A stretch of 64,000 nt of DNA from Rhodocyclaceae bacterium. GTDB taxonomy: Bacteria; Pseudomonadota; Gammaproteobacteria; Burkholderiales; Rhodocyclaceae. Shown here piece after piece: positions 1 to 9,507 of this stretch. Position numbers and translations under genes: made by a program. The notes under the pieces were generated by a model, which saw only the letters and a list, made by a program, of their open reading frames with translations, ran no database searches and was not told the DNA's origin. Position 1 is the first letter of the stretch. Each line of letters starts with the position of its first letter. The stretch lies in assembly GCA_016791105.1 (NCBI GenBank), contig JAEUNM010000043.1, positions 1-64,000 of the forward strand, in the 5' to 3' direction.

Positions 1-1200
1 GCTCCAGTTCGTGCCGTCCGTGCTGTATTCGAGCGTGGCACCGGCCTCGACGCCGGAGGGCGTCAGCCCGGCCGTGTGGGTGATGCGGTCGGAACCGCTG
101 GCACCGGTATCGGTGGTGAGGGCGACGCCGGGTGCGGCGGGCGCAGTGGCGTCCACCGTGATGGCGGCGGCGTTGCCGGTGTTGCTGCTGAGGTTGCCTG
201 CGATGTCGGTCTGGCGCACCAATACGCTGCCGGCGGCGTACGTGCCTGCCGCCAGCGTGAAACTGCTGCCGGAACCGGTGTTCCAGTTCGCGCCGCCATC
301 GGTGCTGTATTCCCAGGAGGCGACGTCGGACGCCAGCGTCACATTGACGGTGCCGTCATTCGTCACCCCATCCGCGCCATTGCCACCCGTGTCATTGACC
401 AACGCGAAGCTGGGCGCAGCAACTGTGGTATCCAGCGTGTAGGTGTATACCGACGAAGCGGCGCTGGTGTTGCCGGCCACATCAGTCTGACGCACATAGA
501 CGGTATTCGACCCTTCCGCAGCCGTTGGCGCACTGGTACTCCAGTTCGTCCCGTCCGTGCTGTATTCGAGCGTGGCGCCGGCTTCGACGCCGGAGGGCGT
601 CAGTCCGGCCGTATTGGTGACACGGTCGGAATTGCTGGCACCGGTATCGGTAGTGAGTGCGACGCCCGGTGCGGCCGGCGTAGTGTTGTCCACCGTGATC
701 GCGCCGGCGTTGCCGGTATTGCTGCTGGTGTTACCGGCAATATCGGTCTGGCGCACGAGGACGCTGCCGGCAGCATAAGTGCCTTCGGCCAGCGTGAAAC
801 TGGTGCCGGAACCGCTGGTCCAGTTCGCCCCCCCGTCCGTGCTGTACTGCCAGGAGGCGACGTCGGACGCCAGCGTCACATTGACCGTGCCGTCGTTCGT
901 CACGCCGTCCGTGCCATTGCTGCCGGTGTCATTGGCCAGCGCGAAGCTGGGCGCCGCGACCGTCGTATCCAGCGTGTAGGTGTAAGCCGCCGACGCGGCG
1001 CTGGTATTGCCGGCCACATCGGTTTGACGCACATAGACGGTATTCGACCCTTCCGCAGCCGGAGGCGCGCTACTGCTCCAGTTCGTGCCGTCCGTGCTGT
1101 ACTCGATCAGCGCACCCGATTCAACACCGCCAGGGGTAAGCCCCTGCGTATTCGTAATGCGGTCGGAACCGCTCGAACCGCTGTCCGTCGTCAATGCCAC
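1..1200 (-). repeat. Tandem 537-bp repeats inside the adhesin gene
   Basis: The same sequence recurs at a 537-base step: the stretch at position 4 reappears at 541, and the stretch at position 7 reappears at 1081. Each 179-codon unit encodes two Ig-like domains, one carrying EYSTDGTNWS and one carrying STDGGANW and LVRQTDIAGN. The first two units are close to identical at DNA level and the third is more diverged. This points to recent expansion by unequal recombination. The array may continue past the left edge. Confidence 0.85.
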
Positions 1201-4200
1201 CGAAGGTGCGGCGGGTGCGCTGGTATCCAGCGTGGCGGCCTGGCTGGCCGCAGTGCCGGACAGGCTGGACGCGGTGTTGGTCACGCGCGCAACGATGGTC
1301 CAGCCGGCACCGTGGCTGCCTGTGTCGGACACCGACCAATCGGTCGCGACGGTCACCGCCTGGGTCCAGGTCGAGCCGCCGTCGAAGGACACTTCGACGA
1401 CTTCGTTCGCGCCCAGCGGCGCCGATATCGTGCCGCTCACCGTGCGATTGGCCGATCCGTCCGCGGTCAGGAAGTCGTCGGCATAGGTGCCGGTATCCTT
1501 GGTCATGGACACGATATTCGCAGTCTGCGTGGGAGTACCGGCCACCGGGGTATCGTTGTTCACCGCCTGGCCGCTCAGCGCGGCGGCAGTATTTCCGGCC
1601 ACGTCCTGCAGCGGATGGGTGCCCGGCGTGTAGGAAAGCAGGATATTCGAGTCGCCAAACACGATGGCGCTGCCCAGCGTCAGCGTGACGGTTTTTGCGG
1701 ACGCATCGAGGCTGGCCGCCGTCACGCTGACGGGCGTGTTGCCGGCACCTACGGTGAGGCTGAAATCCGTTGCGTCCGGATCGGTGCCCTCCATGCCGCT
1801 GCCGCTTTCCCCATAGTGCAGCACCAGGGTGGTGCCGTTGGCACTTGCGGTCGTGAATAGCGGCGCAGCCGTATCGACCAGAACGGCCAGCGGCGCCGAA
1901 GCGCTGCCGGTGTTGCCGGCCGGGTCGGTCAGGTCTGCGGTCAGGTTGTGCGTGCCTTGCGCCAGCGTCGCAAGCGTGACGTTGACGAATCCCGCGCTCA
2001 CGTCCCCGGAGGCCAGTGTGGCGCTGCCGACCACACTGGCACCGTCATGAATTTGTACCAGATCGCCCACCGCTGCAGCCGTCAATCCGCTGCCGGACAG
2101 GTTTACGCGCAGCACCGGCGCAGTCACGTTGGTGATGTCGTCATGGTCGCTCACGCCGCTGTCGGAACTGGCTTCGAGGTCCAGTGAGGGCGCGGCAGGT
2201 GCCGTGGTATCGATGCGCAGTTCGCCGCTGGTCGCATCCGACAGGCTGTTGCCGGCAAGGTCGCGCAGCGTGGCGGTCACCGAATATATGCCGTCGAAAC
2301 CGCCGGCAACGGCCGGGTCGAGCGCATCCGCGGCCGGTATCACCAAGGTCCAGGTGGTCCCGGAAAGGCTTAGATTCCCGTCACCGTCCACATAGGTGAC
2401 GCCATTCACGGTCACGCTCAAAGTTTCACCGGCTCCGGCCTGGGCCGTGCCGGTCAGCGTGGGCGTGGTGTCGTGCGTCCACAGCGCATCGACGCTCACC
2501 GGCCCGGCAGGCGCCGTGCCATCGACAGTGACAGTCTGGATCGCGACGCTGCCACTCACCGCCGCCAGGGTATAGCTTCCATCCGCGAGATTCGACGCCG
2601 AGTGGTCGTAGCTCCAGTTGCCGTTGGCGTCGGCATTCACCGTGGTCTGGAACACCTGCGCATTGCCGGCATCGGTAAGCGTGAGTTGCACCGAAGCGTT
2701 GGGCGAAGCCGAACCGTAGAACACCAGGCCGCGGTCGCTGGTCGTGAAATCGCCGGGAGCGCCGCTGTCCTGGCTGATGCCGTCTATCGATACCGAGCCG
2801 GATTTGTCGTGCAGCACCGTGGCATTGGCGGCATAACTGTCGCCCGCGCCGTCGATATAGGTGGCCGTCACGCTGATCACGCCGTTTCCGAGCGCAGACA
2901 GATTGATGGCGCTCATTTCCCAACTGCCGTCAGAGCCTACCGTAACGGTATCGGTAATGGTGGTGGTGCCGTCCGTAATGGTGATCGCGAGCTGGCTGCC
3001 GGCCGGCACGCCGGTGCTGCTGCCGTGCGCGATTACGGCGTCGTCTTCGGCGTTATCCAGGGTGCCGTCGGAATTGCCCAAATTCCAGTCGAGCGGCGCG
3101 CTAATCGTGATGGACGGTGCGGAATTCGCAATGTCCATGGTTTTGCTGGTGGCGGCGGTATTGCCGGCCGCATCCGTGCCGCTGGCGCTTATGCCCAGGG
3201 TGCTGCCGCTGGCGTAGGTCGCGTTGGGACCGCTGCCGCCATTGGCGCCCGGGTTGCCGGTGTCCACGCTCCAGGTGCCGTCCGCCTGCACAATGGCGGT
3301 ATAGGTGTTGCTATTTGCCGTCCCGGCGTCGTTATCGGGGTCGATTTCTATCGTGAGCACGCTGCCGGGCGGCAGATCGGTGGTGCCGGTAATGAGCGGC
3401 GTGGTGTCGGTGGTTTTGCTGTTGCTGGTGATGCCTATGGCCGGACCGGTCTGGTCGATCACGATGTTCTGGTTGGCGCTGGCGCTGTTGCCCGCGGCGT
3501 CGGTCGCCTGCGCAGTCAGCGTGTAATTGCCGGCTTCGAGTGCCGCCTGGCCGCTGCGATCCACCGACCACACGCCGCCCGTGGCGGTCACGGTGACGGA
3601 AAATACCGTGCTGTTCGAGGCGTCCTTCAGCGTGACCAGCACGCTGGCGCCGGCTTCCGCAGTCCCGCTGTATATGAGCGTGCCGTCATTGGTGATGAAG
3701 TCCCCGGCCGTGCCGCTATCCGTGCTGATGGCGACAATCGCGACCGCGGGCGCGCTGCTGTCTATCACCAGTTCGCCGGTCGTTGCATCACTTACGTTGG
3801 ATCCGCCGCGCGTGACGGTGGCGGTGACGTTGTAGGTGTTGTCCGCCAGGGCATCGGCGCCCGGCACCACCAGCGTCCAGTCGTTGCCGCTGGTCGTCAG
3901 ATGGCCGTCGCCGGCCGTGTAGGTGTGCCCGCCCACGCTCACGCTCAACACATCGCCGGCAATATCGGCCCAGGTGCCGCTGATCGTCGGGCTGGGGTTA
4001 TTGGTGGTCTGCGCATACACCACCGGCTTGATCAGCGCGATGGCAGTGGTCGCGGCATTGCCGGCAGCATCCGCCGCATCGGCGGAAATTTTCGCGTAGG
4101 CCGTCAGCCCGGTTGCCGGCATGGCGTGCCCACTCGGCACGGCGCTGGCCGTATCCACGCTCCACGTGTTGTCGCCCTGTACCGTCGCGGTATACACCAG

Positions 4201-7200
4201 ACCATCGGCGGCAGTACTGCCGTCATTGTCCGGATCTATCGTAATGGTGATCGTGGCGCCCGCCGCCAGTCCGCTCGCGCTGCCGTATATCACGGGAAAA
4301 CCGGCGCTCGCGAGTGGCGTGATGGCCAGCACGGGCGCGGTTTTGTCGTGCATCACCGTAGTATCGGCGCTGGCTGCACCCAGCGTGGCGTTAACGCTCA
4401 ACTGGCCTTCGTCCAGTCCATGCAGGTTCAGCCCGCTGACGGACCAGGTACCGTCCGCCTGCACCACCGCCGTGGTGGAGGGGTCGGTCGTGGCGCCATT
4501 GCCATCCGACACGGTAATCGTGACGGTTTGCCCCACCGCATTGGTGGCTGCGCCGGATATGCTGACCGACAAATCTTCCGTGCCGGACAGATTGCCGTCA
4601 CCTATGGGGCTGGTGATGCTCACCGTGGGCGACACCACCACATTATTGGTGTGGGTAGGCGTGGATAAGGCTGACGCCAGCACGGTGGAACTGCTGCTCG
4701 CTGCCAGAAGTTTGGCTTCCACGTGTACGGTGCCGTCCCGCCAGGTATCGAGGTTGTTGCCGCTCAGGGTCCAGGTGTAGAGCCCGCCCGAAGCCGTGGT
4801 GCCGGCCTGCACCTGCTGGCTGATGCTATTGCTGCCGTCGCTCAGCGTGATCAAAACAAAACCGCCGGACACGCTGGTGGTGCCGGTGATGGTGACGGAG
4901 TCGTCCTCGGCTTCGTCGATCACGCCGTCTCCAGCGATGGTGCTGATGGCAACGGACTTGGGCGTGCCGGCATTGGCAATTTTGGTAAGTTGGCCGGTAG
5001 CGCTGGCGGCGTTGCCTGCCGCGTCGGTACCGGTCACGGTGACCAGCGCATATTCGCCGCTATTGTTGAACAGCCCCCCCGACTGCGGCAGCGAGAAGCT
5101 CCAGCTACCGTTGCTGAACGTGACGGCGGTCGCGGTAGACGTCGTGAAATGTTCGGTCGAATTGAATATGAAACTTCCCCCGCTCTTGACGTAGCGGTCC
5201 ACCTGTATATCCAGCGTGGCAGCCGTCACGTCGGCAGTGCCCGTCACGGTAGGCGTGGTATTCGTGATTTCGCCCGAATTGACGCTGGCGTAGGCCTTGG
5301 AATCGTGCGATACCGTGGTCGAGGCCGTCGCTTGCCCCGAATTGAACGAAGCCGCGATGCTGAGCGCATTGGTGCCGTCATTGAGCGGCGACAGATTCAG
5401 TGTGGCTTTCCAGCGTCCGGTCGCCACTTCATAGCTGGCGATGCCGGTCACGTTGCTATGTACGCCATCGGAAACGGTCAGCGCAATCGTGTCGCTGGTG
5501 GCGAGATTGGTGCCGGTCAGGTAAATGACCGCCGCGTCGTCCTCGCTGGCATTCAATATACCGTCCGCGGCGATGCCGCTGATTTGCGGCAGCGCGCCGC
5601 TCACGCTGTAAATGGCGATGGCAGGCGTGGTGATGGTCAGCGCCTGGATGTCGGTGGCGGTGTGATTGGCGCTGTCAGTCACCGTGGCGAGCAAACCCAC
5701 CGTGCCGGATAGCCCGGCCGAGGGCAGTACACCGGACAGCGGCAGCGCGCTCGCCGTATCGACCGACCAGGCGCCGGTGCTGGCATCGGCCACCACGGAA
5801 TAGGTGACACGGTCGCCGGTGGTGGCATTGTTATTGTCCAGATCGATGCGCAGCGTCACCACGGCCCCTGCCGTAGCGGTGCCCGAAATGGTCGGATGGT
5901 TGTTGGAAGTGGAGCCGGTCGCGGCGCCGCCGTTGGAGGTGATATCCACGGCTGGGCCGGTCGCGATCACCAGTTCGGCGGTGGTTGGGTCGCTGGTGGA
6001 ACTGCCGCCGCGCGTCACGGTGGCCGTCACGTCATAACTTTGGCCGGGGGTAAAACTGCCCAGACTGCCGGAACTGGGCGTAGCGGTCGCCAAATCCAGC
6101 GTCCAGCTATTGCCGGCCGGTGCCAATGTGTAAGTGGCGCCATTGACGCTCACTTCCAGTTGATCTCCGGCCGTGTAGTTCCAGGTGCCGGACAACACCG
6201 GCGTGCTGCTCTGCGTGGTTTGCCCGTTCACCGTAGGTTTCACGAGGCCGGCTGCAGTGCCGCTATTGCCGGCCGCGTCGGTGCCACTGGCGCTGATTTT
6301 CGTGTAGGCGCTGTAGCCACCCACCGGCACCGTGCCGCTCGCCGGCTGGGCCGTCGAAGTATCCACGCTCCAGGCGCCGCCGGCCTGAACCAGTGCCAGA
6401 TAGACCACACTATTGGCGGTGCCGGCATCGTTGTCGCTATCCAGCGTAAGCGTGATCACACTGCCGGCGGGCAGGTCCGAAGTGCCGGAAATGGTCGGCC
6501 GCCCTGCCGTCGCGACCGGGCTGACCGACAGCACCGGCGCGCTTTTGTCCAGCGCCACATTGGCCGTATCGGTGGCGGTTTCGGCGTTGTAGGTAACGCT
6601 GGCGGTTACCAGCAGCGTGCCATCCGCCTGGCTGGACAAATCCACATTGGACACGCTCCAGGTATTCACGCCGCCGCCGCCGGCCACCACGGTGGCGTTG
6701 GTGGTGACGTCCGCGGTGCCGCCGCTGGAATCCGATATGGTGAGCGCAATGGTGGAACCGGCTGCGGCATTGGTGGTGCCGGACAAGGTCACGTGGGTAC
6801 TTTCCGTGGCCGACAGATTGCCATCGCCTATGGGCTCGGCAATGCTCACCGACAGCGAGGCGGACACCGGACTGCTGGCCGTCATGGGGCTGGTGAGCAC
6901 GCCCAGCGAGGCGAAGGTGGCGTTCTTGTCGTAACTTGCCCCCACGCCATTCAGGTCGCCATTGATGGGGCCGGTCTGGGTCTGCGTGAAATTCACGTAG
7001 CTCACCACGGTGTCCTTGGTGTAGCCGGATATACCGGTCGAGCCGCGCGGGCCGACGTTGCCGCTGCGATCCACCGGCGATGGTTTGGCCAGTACGGTGG
7101 CCAGATCGGCAACGGGAATTTTCCAGCTCACGAAGGCGTCGGTATGGCCGTCATTGCCCAGGTCGGCGTTGCCGTTCCAGTGCGGGTCGGTCGCGGCAGA

Positions 7201-8403
7201 TACGCCCACCACTGAATAAATGCTGGCGGCAAAGGGGTAAATTCCGTTATTCGGCAGCCAGCCCGTAGGCAGCGGGCCGGTGGTGGTGGTGCTGGGCGAA
7301 TTGTTCAGACCCGTGCCCGGATCGAGCAGGCGCACGGCCTGACCGTTATTGCGGCCATCCACCGACATGAACAGATCGATACGCCCGTCCAGATTGGCAT
7401 CCATGCCGACGATGGCCACACCGCCGAAATAGGTGGTGCTGGTCGGGTTGTCGATGCGCATGCGGAACACCAGCGTATCGTCCGTCGTGTTGGCCGTGCC
7501 ATTGTCGTCAAATGCCGTGTAGAGCGATCCATGGCTCGCGTCGCCCACGATGTCGGTATCCGCCGCACCGGCCTGGCTGTCGCCGACCGGATCGCGCCCG
7601 AGGCCGTACATGATTGCGGTCCAGTTGCTGTTGCCGGACAAATCCACGGTGGAAAGCGTATCGGCGTAGCTGGACATGCCCGCAGCCGTAATGAAAGGCT
7701 GCGCCTCCATGCTGCCGGTGCTGTATTCCAGCGTCCAGTTGCCGCCGCGCGCGGCAGCGCCGGTCGCGTCGCGGGATGCCGCCACGTCGGCCTTGAGCGT
7801 GCTCGCAAGCTCGGATACGAACTCGCGGCCGCTGGCGCTGGCGGCCACGTCGCAACCATAGATGAGCACGTCGGCGCCGCTAGCCAAGTGCGTGCCCAAG
7901 GCCGCGATATCGGCATTGCGCAGCGCCAGCGTCGCCGCATCGAAGCGTGTGCTGCCCAGTTGCAGCATGCCGTCCGCCCCGTGCGACACCAGGTGGATGG
8001 CGGAAACGTCCTGGCGCCCTGCCAGAGCCGCGTCGATCTGGCCGATGCCGTCGCGCGCCGCATCGAGTACCACCACTTCCACGCCGGTGCGCGTGTTCTG
8101 CACCAGTTCGGCCCAGTCCGGCGCGCTGGTATCGACGAACAGAATTTCGCGCGCCGGCGCCTCCGCAGCCGTTGCCGGCGCGGCCAGCGTCGCGGGCAGC
8201 GGCCCATGCTCGGCGGGCGTAGGCGCATCGGCGACCGGATGCGGCTCCGGCACCGGCGCATGATCCACCGTAGCGACGGCCGCGGCGTCGAACATGATGC
8301 GCGGCTCCAGGGCCTCGATCAGCGGCCGCGCGACACGGCGGCGGCGGTTGTTGATGCGAACTTCGGTTTTTGGCGCGCGGCCGTCGTTTGCGTTTTTGGT
8401 CAT
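1..8403 (-). CDS. Giant DUF4347 / Ig-repeat surface adhesin, N-terminal part (3' end outside window)
   Basis: The minus frame opens with ATG at 8403-8401 and stays open to base 1, so 2801 codons are visible and the C-terminus is missing. Residues 32-41 read LEPRIMFDAA, the motif that commonly opens very large secreted adhesins with DUF4347 heads. DUF4347 spans about residues 86-238 (VDTSAPDWAEL, HLVSHGADG, YGCDVAAS). A unique segment reaches about residue 500. After that come many Ig- or cadherin-like domains with recurring signatures such as TDAAGN, DTTPTLTGTA and ISSPIGDGN-like blocks, and an SwmB-like domain around positions 1560-1860. The domains are Thr/Ser/Asp/Gly-rich and almost free of Cys. 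Proteins of this class are usually exported by type I secretion and act in attachment or biofilm; that role is inferred here. There is no clear Shine-Dalgarno. The expected C-terminal secretion signal cannot be seen. Confidence 0.9.
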   Translation of the reverse strand, partial: MTKNANDGRAPKTEVRINNRRRRVARPLIEALEPRIMFDAAAVATVDHAPVPEPHPVADAPTPAEHGPLPATLAAPATAAEAPAREILFVDTSAPDWAELVQNTRTGVEVVVLDAARDGIGQIDAALAGRQDVSAIHLVSHGADGMLQLGSTRFDAATLALRNADIAALGTHLASGADVLIYGCDVAASASGREFVSELASTLKADVAASRDATGAAARGGNWTLEYSTGSMEAQPFITAAGMSSYADTLSTVDLSGNSNWTAIMYGLGRDPVGDSQAGAADTDIVGDASHGSLYTAFDDNGTANTTDDTLVFRMRIDNPTSTTYFGGVAIVGMDANLDGRIDLFMSVDGRNNGQAVRLLDPGTGLNNSPSTTTTGPLPTGWLPNNGIYPFAASIYSVVGVSAATDPHWNGNADLGNDGHTDAFVSWKIPVADLATVLAKPSPVDRSGNVGPRGSTGISGYTKDTVVSYVNFTQTQTGPINGDLNGVGASYDKNATFASLGVLTSPMTASSPVSASLSVSIAEPIGDGNLSATESTHVTLSGTTNAAAGSTIALTISDSSGGTADVTTNATVVAGGGGVNTWSVSNVDLSSQADGTLLVTASVTYNAETATDTANVALDKSAPVLSVSPVATAGRPTISGTSDLPAGSVITLTLDSDNDAGTANSVVYLALVQAGGAWSVDTSTAQPASGTVPVGGYSAYTKISASGTDAAGNSGTAAGLVKPTVNGQTTQSSTPVLSGTWNYTAGDQLEVSVNGATYTLAPAGNSWTLDLATATPSSGSLGSFTPGQSYDVTATVTRGGSSTSDPTTAELVIATGPAVDITSNGGAATGSTSNNHPTISGTATAGAVVTLRIDLDNNNATTGDRVTYSVVADASTGAWSVDTASALPLSGVLPSAGLSGTVGLLATVTDSANHTATDIQALTITTPAIAIYSVSGALPQISGIAADGILNASEDDAAVIYLTGTNLATSDTIALTVSDGVHSNVTGIASYEVATGRWKATLNLSPLNDGTNALSIAASFNSGQATASTTVSHDSKAYASVNSGEITNTTPTVTGTADVTAATLDIQVDRYVKSGGSFIFNSTEHFTTSTATAVTFSNGSWSFSLPQSGGLFNNSGEYALVTVTGTDAAGNAASATGQLTKIANAGTPKSVAISTIAGDGVIDEAEDDSVTITGTTSVSGGFVLITLSDGSNSISQQVQAGTTASGGLYTWTLSGNNLDTWRDGTVHVEAKLLAASSSSTVLASALSTPTHTNNVVVSPTVSITSPIGDGNLSGTEDLSVSISGAATNAVGQTVTITVSDGNGATTDPSTTAVVQADGTWSVSGLNLHGLDEGQLSVNATLGAASADTTVMHDKTAPVLAITPLASAGFPVIYGSASGLAAGATITITIDPDNDGSTAADGLVYTATVQGDNTWSVDTASAVPSGHAMPATGLTAYAKISADAADAAGNAATTAIALIKPVVYAQTTNNPSPTISGTWADIAGDVLSVSVGGHTYTAGDGHLTTSGNDWTLVVPGADALADNTYNVTATVTRGGSNVSDATTGELVIDSSAPAVAIVAISTDSGTAGDFITNDGTLIYSGTAEAGASVLVTLKDASNSTVFSVTVTATGGVWSVDRSGQAALEAGNYTLTAQATDAAGNSASANQNIVIDQTGPAIGITSNSKTTDTTPLITGTTDLPPGSVLTIEIDPDNDAGTANSNTYTAIVQADGTWSVDTGNPGANGGSGPNATYASGSTLGISASGTDAAGNTAATSKTMDIANSAPSITISAPLDWNLGNSDGTLDNAEDDAVIAHGSSTGVPAGSQLAITITDGTTTITDTVTVGSDGSWEMSAINLSALGNGVISVTATYIDGAGDSYAANATVLHDKSGSVSIDGISQDSGAPGDFTTSDRGLVFYGSASPNASVQLTLTDAGNAQVFQTTVNADANGNWSYDHSASNLADGSYTLAAVSGSVAIQTVTVDGTAPAGPVSVDALWTHDTTPTLTGTAQAGAGETLSVTVNGVTYVDGDGNLSLSGTTWTLVIPAADALDPAVAGGFDGIYSVTATLRDLAGNSLSDATSGELRIDTTAPAAPSLDLEASSDSGVSDHDDITNVTAPVLRVNLSGSGLTAAAVGDLVQIHDGASVVGSATLASGDVSAGFVNVTLATLAQGTHNLTADLTDPAGNTGSASAPLAVLVDTAAPLFTTASANGTTLVLHYGESGSGMEGTDPDATDFSLTVGAGNTPVSVTAASLDASAKTVTLTLGSAIVFGDSNILLSYTPGTHPLQDVAGNTAAALSGQAVNNDTPVAGTPTQTANIVSMTKDTGTYADDFLTADGSANRTVSGTISAPLGANEVVEVSFDGGSTWTQAVTVATDWSVSDTGSHGAGWTIVARVTNTASSLSGTAASQAATLDTSAPAAPSVALTTDSGSSGSDRITNTQGLTPGGVESGALIEYSTDGTNWSSSAPPAAEGSNTVYVRQTDVAGNTSAASAAYTYTLDTTVAAPSFALANDTGSNGTDGVTNDGTVNVTLASDVASWQYSTDGGANWTSGSGTSFTLAEGTYAAGSVLVRQTDIAGNTSSNTGNAGAITVDNTTPAAPGVALTTDTGASNSDRVTNTAGLTPSGVEAGATLEYSTDGTNWSTSAPTAAEGSNTVYVRQTDVAGNTSAASSVYTYTLDTTVAAPSFALVNDTGGNGADGVTNDGTVNVTLASDVASWEYSTDGGANWNTGSGSSFTLAAGTYAAGSVLVRQTDIAGNLSSNTGNAAAITVDATAPAAPGVALTTDTGASGSDRITHTAGLTPSGVEAGATLEYSTDGTNWS

Positions 8404-8423
8404 GGGAAGTAGTCGCCGGATAT

Positions 8424-8450
8424 GCGAACGGAGTGATGCCGGAAGTTCGC
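8424..8450. promoter_or_regulatory. Inverted repeat just upstream of the adhesin start
   Basis: GCGAAC (8424-8429) and GTTCGC (8445-8450) form a perfect 6-bp inverted repeat with a 15-base spacer. It lies 21 bases upstream of the adhesin ATG. It could be an operator or a hairpin in the mRNA leader. A 6-bp match can arise by chance. Confidence 0.3.
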
Positions 8451-8610
8451 AATAACGGCAGCGCCCCAGAGACCTTGAATGCCCCCGCGGGGAAATGCAC
8501 GCCCGCTTTTTGGTCCTGGTTCGGCCCTACGTCAACCTGACTGCCTTGGCGTGCCCGGTCCGAACGGCGGACAAGCGATCAATGCGCGTGGCGGCATGGC
8601 AGTCCGCTTG

Positions 8611-8627
8611 ATGCGGCGCAAGGCGCT
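8611..8627. repeat. 17-bp repeat, copy 1 (left of the toxin-antitoxin pair)
   Basis: ATGCGGCGCAAGGCGCT occurs here and again, identically, at 9508-9524. The two copies bracket the vapBC pair in the same orientation. In this copy GGCGCAA pairs with TTGCGCC about 12 bases on, so it could fold into a hairpin. Confidence 0.6.
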
Positions 8628-8757
8628 TGGCTTTTGCGCCCTACGGCCATTTCGACCCGTGACCTGCAGTGCCCCGGATATCGGCGTCGAGCAATGCATG
8701 GGTACGGTCAGTTTGCCAAAGGAGCACTCCCGGCGGCGACGCGGTGCGCCGACGGCT

Positions 8758-9180
8758 TCAACCCTGCTCGAACGGGTCGAGAAGTTTCGCGCCGGTGCCG
8801 GCAAAGTCGGTGACATTGCGCGTCACGACGGTAAGGCCATACAAAAGTGCGGTAGCGGCAATCTGTTTGTCGATGTCGTGCTCAGGATCGAGCGCCGTCA
8901 GCTTGCCCCAGATTTGCGCGGCATCGGCGTCGAAGTCGAGGATGTGGTTGGAGTATTCCTGCAGCACCCGTTCCAACCACTGTTCCAGCAGCGCCGCCTG
9001 AACTGTGTCGCCGCGGCGCCGAATGCGCTCGACCCCGCGGCGCAATTCGCCCAGCGCAATAACGGATAGGTACAAGGGTTCGTCCGCTGCCGCCACGCGA
9101 CGGAAAAAATCCGTGACGCCAGGGTTGGCCCGGCCTTTTTTCCGCAGTTCGCTGATTACATTGGTGTCAATCAGATACAT
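8758..9180 (-). CDS. vapC: PIN-domain toxin, VapC/FitB type
   Basis: This is a 140-residue PIN-domain ribonuclease, the toxin of a type II toxin-antitoxin pair. The acidic residues expected of the active site are visible: Asp5 in LIDTN, Glu in ALGELRRG, Asp in DKQIAATALLYG and Asp in TRNVTDF. The start at 9180 gives the canonical MYLIDTN opening. A longer frame begins at 9384 but overlaps nearly all of the antitoxin, so I reject that start. The gene overlaps the end of vapB by 14 bases, the usual translationally coupled arrangement. Sequence style (VISELRK, EYSNHILDFDADAAQIWG) is closest to the FitB-like branch, whose members typically cleave RNA and are inhibited by their antitoxin. The actual RNA target is unknown. 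Confidence 0.92.
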   Translation of the reverse strand: MYLIDTNVISELRKKGRANPGVTDFFRRVAAADEPLYLSVIALGELRRGVERIRRRGDTVQAALLEQWLERVLQEYSNHILDFDADAAQIWGKLTALDPEHDIDKQIAATALLYGLTVVTRNVTDFAGTGAKLLDPFEQG

Positions 9181-9403
9181 TTGAAGCGCAGGATTTCGGC
9201 TGCAGGCGGGCGAAATCCGCGTCTTCTCCGGCATCGGGGATGGCGGCCAGCAGGTCCGCAAACTTGAACTTTTGCGGGCGTGCCAAGGCCGCCGCGAGGA
9301 TGGCACGATGTTCCGCTTCGGCGCTACGTCCATGCGCGCCGGCACGCTCCTTGAGCGCCTTGACGAGCACGTCGTCGACGCCACGAACGAGTAAGTCGGT
9401 CAA
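9167..9403 (-). CDS. vapB: FitA/VapB-type antitoxin, probable TTG start
   Basis: The product is about 78 residues long. It has an N-terminal DNA-binding ribbon-helix-helix (LLVRGVDDVLVKALKERA), then GRSAEAEHRAIL, a hallmark of FitA-like antitoxins. The C-terminal tail should wrap the PIN toxin. The first ATG of the frame is at 9463, but that would place the operator palindrome (9428-9442) inside the gene and give a 20-residue extension unlike the family. TTG at 9403-9401 is preceded by GAGG with an 8-base spacer and gives the expected family length, so I choose it. The antitoxin should repress its own operon, with the toxin as co-repressor. Confidence 0.85.
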   Translation of the reverse strand: MTDLLVRGVDDVLVKALKERAGAHGRSAEAEHRAILAAALARPQKFKFADLLAAIPDAGEDADFARLQPKSCASNVSD

Positions 9404-9426
9404 TTTTCTTGCCTCGTCAGGGATGA

Positions 9427-9442
9427 TGCTATCAATGATAGC
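9427..9442. promoter_or_regulatory. Palindromic operator of the toxin-antitoxin operon
   Basis: GCTATCA (9428-9434) and TGATAGC (9436-9442) form a perfect 7-bp inverted repeat around one base, preceded by T to give TGCTATCA. It lies 24 bases upstream of the TTG start of the antitoxin. TGCTATCA/TGATAGCA half-sites are what I recall for the neisserial FitAB operator, although there the halves are further apart. Autoregulation through this site is inferred. Confidence 0.7.
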
Positions 9443-9507
9443 GCCATGTCTTTCCGGGCGCAAAAAACGGTTGCCGAAGTTTGGATTGTGCCGGGGCAGA
9501 AATTTTC

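Larger units (their letters stand above)
8404..8757. other. Intergenic region upstream of the adhesin gene
   Basis: These 354 bases separate the vapC stop from the adhesin start. No convincing open frame is seen; the longer frames here overlap others and look like chance. The region holds one inverted repeat near the adhesin start and one copy of a 17-bp repeat (8611-8627). It should carry the adhesin promoter, but I cannot pick a convincing -35/-10 pair. Confidence 0.5.

Noticed and set aside
76..1860. Long open frame on the plus strand across the adhesin repeats
   Set aside because: It is the antisense shadow of the adhesin frame: it has Arg/Ala/Gly-rich composition and no domains, while the minus frame gives clean Ig-like repeats.
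2473..4668. 731-codon plus-strand frame
   Set aside because: Shadow of the adhesin gene for the same reason.
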